NCBI GenBank assembly: GCA_013397455.1
Contig: VYZB01000117.1
Coordinates: 471,701 to 535,700, forward strand
Direction of reading: 5' to 3'
Length of the DNA stretch: 64,000 bases
Origin: Crotophaga sulcirostris
Taxonomy: Eukaryota; Chordata; Aves; Cuculiformes; Crotophagidae
Positions 58,986 through 64,000 of this stretch are shown here, in pieces; positions within the stretch are counted from its first letter, which is position 1; every line of letters begins with the position of its first letter. The notes under the pieces are model-generated. The model had not been told where the DNA came from and searched no databases. It saw only the letters and a program-made list of their open reading frames with translations. A program made the position numbers and the translations under genes.

Positions 58986-61900
58986 CCAAAGAAATTGGCA
59001 TTTGGGGGATTTACCAGGTATGTATAATTAGATCTTAAGCTCTTTGTATCGTTTGATCAACTCAGTTCCCAGAATTAAGTAGCTAGCTTTAACACATTGC
59101 ATTACTGAGCGACTGAAAGCAACATGTCCCAGATATTTTAAAATATCACTTCCCTTTTTAGACAGAAATTATGGACTGCATGATTGCGCAATTTGAAAGA
59201 AAAAGTTAATACATAAACACATTGTGATTAAATGAGTGAGATCTTTTTGAAATTGTAGTGTTTACAAAGTCTACTTTTAGGTAAAAGAGAAAAACAAACA
59301 AACAAAAAACCTTGAATTAAAGCTATGGTGTGACTGTCCAGATAAGTCCCAATTTGGAAGGTTCTGATTTGTACAATCCATTCTAAAGTGTCAGGATATT
59401 AGACACAATTTTATGGCAAAACATTTTTTTTTAACCAGAAAAAGAGGGAAAAAAAAAAGGTATTTAAAAATTTCTAATATTTCCTCTGATTTGTTTTTGC
59501 ACAAGTGAGTACCTGGCCTAACTGAAGCAAGAATTCCCATACCACACAATGTCTCTATATTATCCACTGGAAGTTATTCACACTGTGTAGATACTAGTGC
59601 TTAAATTAAGTGGTTACATCCCCAAATTCTTCCTTTAAACAAATCTCTAAATTAAACACTTTAATTTGGACATAGATTAGATTGATGGAATTTACCACAT
59701 TAAAAAGCTCAGTATAGTAATACTTGCACTGTCAGAGTGACCAGCATCGTGAAGAAATAGGTAGGAAATGCTTAGCTACAATGTTGACCAACACAAATTA
59801 TGTTTATAACAGCAGATTTACCTGCTTTTTACCAAAATTTCATTAAATATCTGCTGGTAGGATTTGACTTTTGTTAGCTGTAGGCTATGTTTCCATGGCA
59901 GCCTCACTGCTGGTCATTGCATTTCTCCTGTCAGCTGCACTTCTCCATTTCCTTCCTTACAAAACTTTCTGTAAAGGTCTTATGGTTGAAGATGTGCCTG
60001 TAAGATGAATGTGCTGACATTGCTCAAAGAAGGGTTCAACTAGAACAAGAAACAAGAAAGTAAAATGAATGAGAGAATGAACCTGGAGCATGTTGCATAG
60101 GAAGAGGGCAAGTACTATGGCAGGCAGGAGCTAGGTCTGCTGTAGAAATACAGATTAAGAAAACTCAAAAGATTCAGTTCAGTTGCTGATATTTAAACAT
60201 CTTGTGTTATTAAGATGTTAGCCCATCATGCCTAACCTCCAGCTGCTGCTCCAGGAGGTTATACATCCCCCATGGGTCCTGCTGTTGACCCAGTGTGAAT
60301 GTCTCAAGATACCCCAGTGTATTTCGGATAGCACTGCATGCACATATGTCAACAACTGAGTCAGACCCAAAGTGAGCAGAGTGCCCTTGTCATTGCCTGA
60401 TGACCAAGATACTACTGATATGCCCAGCTTCCAAATTCCTTACCCCCAAACCAAGATATTTACACTACAATAGCAGTACATGGTCCAACTGACCACACGT
60501 TTAGTTTAAAAGTGTTTGTAACACTGACAGCAGAATGCTACATTCTCAGCTGCATATACTCAACCCTGATCTTCATGAAATCAGTAATCTTCCACTGATA
60601 TTTTTGAAACAAATAAAAAAAAAACCCATTCTTTTCAGTTATCTTAAAAAGAGCACTGTGACCACATTCAGGACATCTTATTTTATACTACAGATGGATG
60701 TAGCACAAAGTAATCAGTAGTCTAAACAGCAGCATTTACAGCAGTCAGACCCACGTTCATAGTGTCAATGCACTTGAAGGAGTTTAAAGAGTATCTCAAG
60801 AAAAACAAAGCAAAACAAGAAGAAAAAGGATCATTAACAGAACATAGTAAAAATGAAAATCATCAAAAGTCATAAATATATAGCAGTGACATATCCTAGC
60901 TCTAGGAAATTCAGATCAGCATGCATATTATTGGAAAGAAATAAAGTAGATTTTGATGGATTTAGTCACTGCATGCAAATCTTTATTAAATGCACACAAC
61001 ATTTCATCACTCTAGTTCTCTACACTTTGGAGCAGCTTGCACTGTGATCATGTTATATTTTGATTCCTTGTGCACAGACTATGCTAATCTACCTTACTTC
61101 CTAAAGATATCTCTCCCTTTAAAGAAAACATTTTGAAAGTAAAATATGTGGAAAGTTTTTCCCAAGGTATTAAAATCCTCTACATGTCTACAATTCTGTG
61201 ACCTGTTATTTTATTTCAACCATCAAGCTAAATACAATCAGATTGTATATTACCATATAACTCTGCAAGAGTTCTTCATACTCTACCTGGCCTATATCCT
61301 TACGACATATTGTGGCACTTTTATCCCTCTCTCTCCTTAACTTGTGAGAGAACTAAGCCTTGATAGGAGGTCACTTCCTAGACAACAGACCTCTGAGGAG
61401 TGTTTAGATATCAGAAGAAACCTTTGCTGCCGTTCGTGAGCAACCTTGTAATTTTCTCTGTCACTTAGGGTGATTCTGTGTGGCATCAAAACCCTTGCTT
61501 CTCCGGAGTTGTGCAGTCAGATATATGAACTTCAGGGTGTCAGATCCTGTAATTCAGACCTGTCAAATCTCATGCACTAAGTATCAAGTACATATTGTTG
61601 ACTTCCTCTTCATAATTCTTTACTGCTCGAGCTGTAGATCGTACATTAGGAGACTGTTGCGATTTGGCCTCTTTCCTGTCCCATATCTTTGGAGTTGAGT
61701 CATAAAACCTGAGACTGGCCCTGAAACACAGTTGGTGAGAAAAGGTGCCATATCATGAGGCCTCAGACTCAAATGAGGGTTCTGAACTTTGAGGAGTTTG
61801 TTCCCATGGATGCTTTCCAGACATATGATTAGGTAAGACACATACTGCCAGAATCACATGATAGACCACATCCATATTTAATGAATTAGGTAGGAATTAA

Positions 61901-62136
61901 GTATTTGAGATATTTAGATTAGTTCTATGCATATATACTGGCCCTTGCAACATCTTTTTACTTCATTTTTAATGTGGCAACAGTGGATGTGATTTGGCCA
62001 CAGGGCTTATGTGACCTGAAATACAGATCACAGAATGTGCAATTCGTATCAAGTATCACCCATCAAAGCAATAGAAGAACAGGTCAAAGATGAAGCTATA
62101 CTTTATCTGCTGTAACAAGAGCAGATAACTCAGGAG
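58986..62136. other. Unique AT-rich DNA, no gene seen
   Basis: About 3.2 kb without a recognised gene. A CAAA-type repeat lies at about 59291-59310 and an A-run at about 59450-59458. Open frames of 60-73 codons carry no motif. Confidence 0.5.
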
Positions 62137-62300
62137 TGATCATAGAATCGATTGGATGGAAAAGACCTTTGAGATCTTTAGGTCAAACTGTACCTGTCCA
62201 CTACTGAACCATATCCCTGAGCACCTGCTCTACCCATCTTTTAATTATCTCCAGGGATGGTGACTTAACCACCTCTCCAGGCAGTCTGTTCCATATGGCA
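62137..62300 (-). mobile_element. Old CR1 LINE 3' end
   Basis: About 164 bp in minus orientation. The plus strand begins with the tail remnant ATCATAGAATCGATTGGATG and continues with GAAAAGACCTTTGAGATC, CCTGAGCACCTGCTCTACCC and CCAGGGATGGTGACTTAACC, ending near GTTCCATATGGCAAG. It is an older CR1 subfamily than the ATACTGTG copies, with many substitutions. Confidence 0.88.
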
Positions 62301-64000
62301 AGTCATACAGTAATCCTAACTACTAGAAAGAATAAAAAAAAAGGATATTTAAAATTGATTTGACGCTAGTACTAGTAACATGGAGACAGCTGTTCCTGTA
62401 TGAGAACTGATATGGTTGTTGATATACACGTTTGTTGGGATATATTTCTAATCAGAAGGTTATGAACTAATAACTTTACAACTTATTTATCAGGCTCTAG
62501 ATATTCTGAGGTGGGATTTTGTTAACTCATCTTTTCTCACATTTCTTGGAATATTATGTACATGTAAGAGGGAGATTTATGTTCAGCAATAAAAATGTCA
62601 AGTACCTGTGACAATCAATATTTTACACATATTTTATATGGAAGAAGTGGGAGATACTCTTGAGAAATCTTTTCACATGTGTATTATGTTGAAGTATTTT
62701 GACTGCAATGAATCAAAGTTTTCTGAAGTGGAGCCATTCATTTAAACAAGTCTTGATTAGCCCTATTCACTACAATACAGTGCATGATTCAGAAGTTTTT
62801 TTACCATCTTTAAATTCAGTTAACCACAGCCATCTTAACCTTTGCAGCTTCATTTTAACAATAATATTATTTAATACAGCATTGCTGTTTCTTCCTAGCA
62901 GTGTTTCTCCTGAGCTTTGGTTGGAATTGTAAATAATTTTGTCTGTGATTCATTTTTTTGAGTCATATGCATATAGCATTTCACGAAGAGAATAATTTGT
63001 TACAGGAGATTTAGGAACTTATTTACATTCCTGTTTTATAGATACCATGTTTCTGTACAGTAGGCACACAATGAGGTCTGACCTTTTTTTCCAAGGCTTC
63101 AGCTCATCAGTGTCTTGCTGTTTTGTTTGTGGAAGCTATTAAAATCCTATCCAAGTGATCCTGCAATTCATACTGTTGTGCAGGCCCTCTGATGTTTTAT
63201 TTTCTTTCTGCCATGTTGATGTTCAGCCATGAGTCCTATGCCTGCTTTTGATGCTTTTATGGTTGGGACAGCTTTCTTTCCAACTCATCGCCCTACCTTA
63301 GGTGTCTGCACGACCAATAGTGTGTTCCTTATGTTACATAAAACTGGTTTTAAATGCATGCAATCCTAAATGAACACATTTCAAGGACTTTTCTCAAGAA
63401 TTCAGCCACGTGCCAGCCAGCTTGCTTCTCTTCTGATTCCTATTAAAATATGCAGCACAAAGTGTATTGAATTAGTCAGATTACACCACAGGAGAGTGTT
63501 AGAAAATGTATGGACTCTCACAAAATTATTCCAAATGAGCCTCACTTGACCATTCTTTGTTTGTCTACACATATTCCAATCGTACCAAATGGGGAACCAG
63601 CAAAGAAGTAACTGTTGTCATCACTTACAACACATAAAACAGCCTCAACACAAATCTTACGCTTCTTGATAAAAAGGTTGAAGAGTAAGTTATGTAAAAA
63701 CCTGAAAAAAAGCAGTTAACAGAAAATCAGGTACTGTATGGTTGATACACAATGTGAATGGTCCAGAGTCATCAGAAAGTGCTTGAGTAATCAGACCCAC
63801 ATATGTGGTCAGTATTAAAGTATCTCCATACATAGGTCCCTTGATGCAGAGGCTTCTCTTTCGAAATTAGAGAAAGACAAAATTACAATATAATTTCTGT
63901 CTAACAGGAAAATAATTTTAGAAAATCTACATTTTGAAAACTCTGTGATTTTTTTAGAAGAAATTGTTAGCAAGAACTCTTTAGTTTTCACTCAGCCAAG
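62301..64000. other. Unique AT-rich DNA, no gene seen
   Basis: About 1.7 kb to the window end with no recognised gene, RNA or repeat. A 77-codon frame at 62699-62932 (plus) has no motif. Confidence 0.5.

Noticed and set aside
1..64000. CRISPR array, operon, phage or plasmid features
   Set aside because: No spaced direct repeats, Shine-Dalgarno-led gene runs or attachment sites. The sequence is vertebrate nuclear DNA with CR1 LINEs.
1..64000. tRNA, rRNA or other structured RNA genes
   Set aside because: No A-box/B-box pairs with a cloverleaf and no rRNA signatures were recognised by eye. A tRNAscan-SE or Infernal run was not possible here.

Overview
The window looks like AT-rich, non-coding DNA from a bird nuclear genome. 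The diagnosis rests on the retrotransposons. At least twelve clear fragments of chicken repeat 1 (CR1) LINEs are present, all 5'-truncated, several still encoding the C-terminal part of the CR1 ORF2 protein and ending in the 8-bp tandem tails typical of avian CR1 (ATTCTATG, ATTCTGTG, ATACTGTG). No bacterial-style gene organisation, rRNA, tRNA, CRISPR array or complete host gene could be recognised. The species cannot be named from this window; the CR1 mixture fits a non-galliform bird, but that is inference.

Layout. From 1 to about 33 kb the DNA is unique AT-rich sequence interrupted by ten clear CR1 copies of several subfamilies and ages: one old-looking copy at 22.1 kb, two long copies of one subfamily lying in opposite orientation at 12.5 and 17.4 kb, and five members of a low-divergence subfamily with an ATACTGTG tail (1.7, 8.8, 15.5, 29.7 and 32.9 kb). 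A 34-base run of N lies at 34.44 kb. From 33.1 to 55.3 kb there is no clear CR1 at all. This stretch holds simple repeats (GAAA array at 43.95 kb, A-runs), a 96-bp tandem duplication at 34.8 kb and two short hairpins near 36.7 kb. A sixth ATACTGTG-tailed copy sits inside a tetranucleotide repeat at 55.3 kb and an older CR1 end at 62.1 kb. Three very decayed CR1-like relics (0.85, 35.4 and 56.2 kb) look like remnants of older amniote CR1 activity.

Genes. The long open frames that can be identified are CR1 ORF2 remnants, not host genes. On the minus strand between about 59.0 and 48.8 kb there are several separate stretches whose translations look more protein-like than the background: 58.4-59.0, 53.3-53.7, 51.8-52.4, 49.6-49.8 and a 90-nt frame with good splice-site-like borders at 48.82-48.91 kb. 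They are broken by stops or frame changes and match nothing I can name. They may be a decayed or unannotated gene, or chance. They are the main item to test by homology search.

No new molecular system was found. The features act separately, as neutral retrotransposon debris in a gene-poor or intronic region, so there is no operon or pathway to describe.
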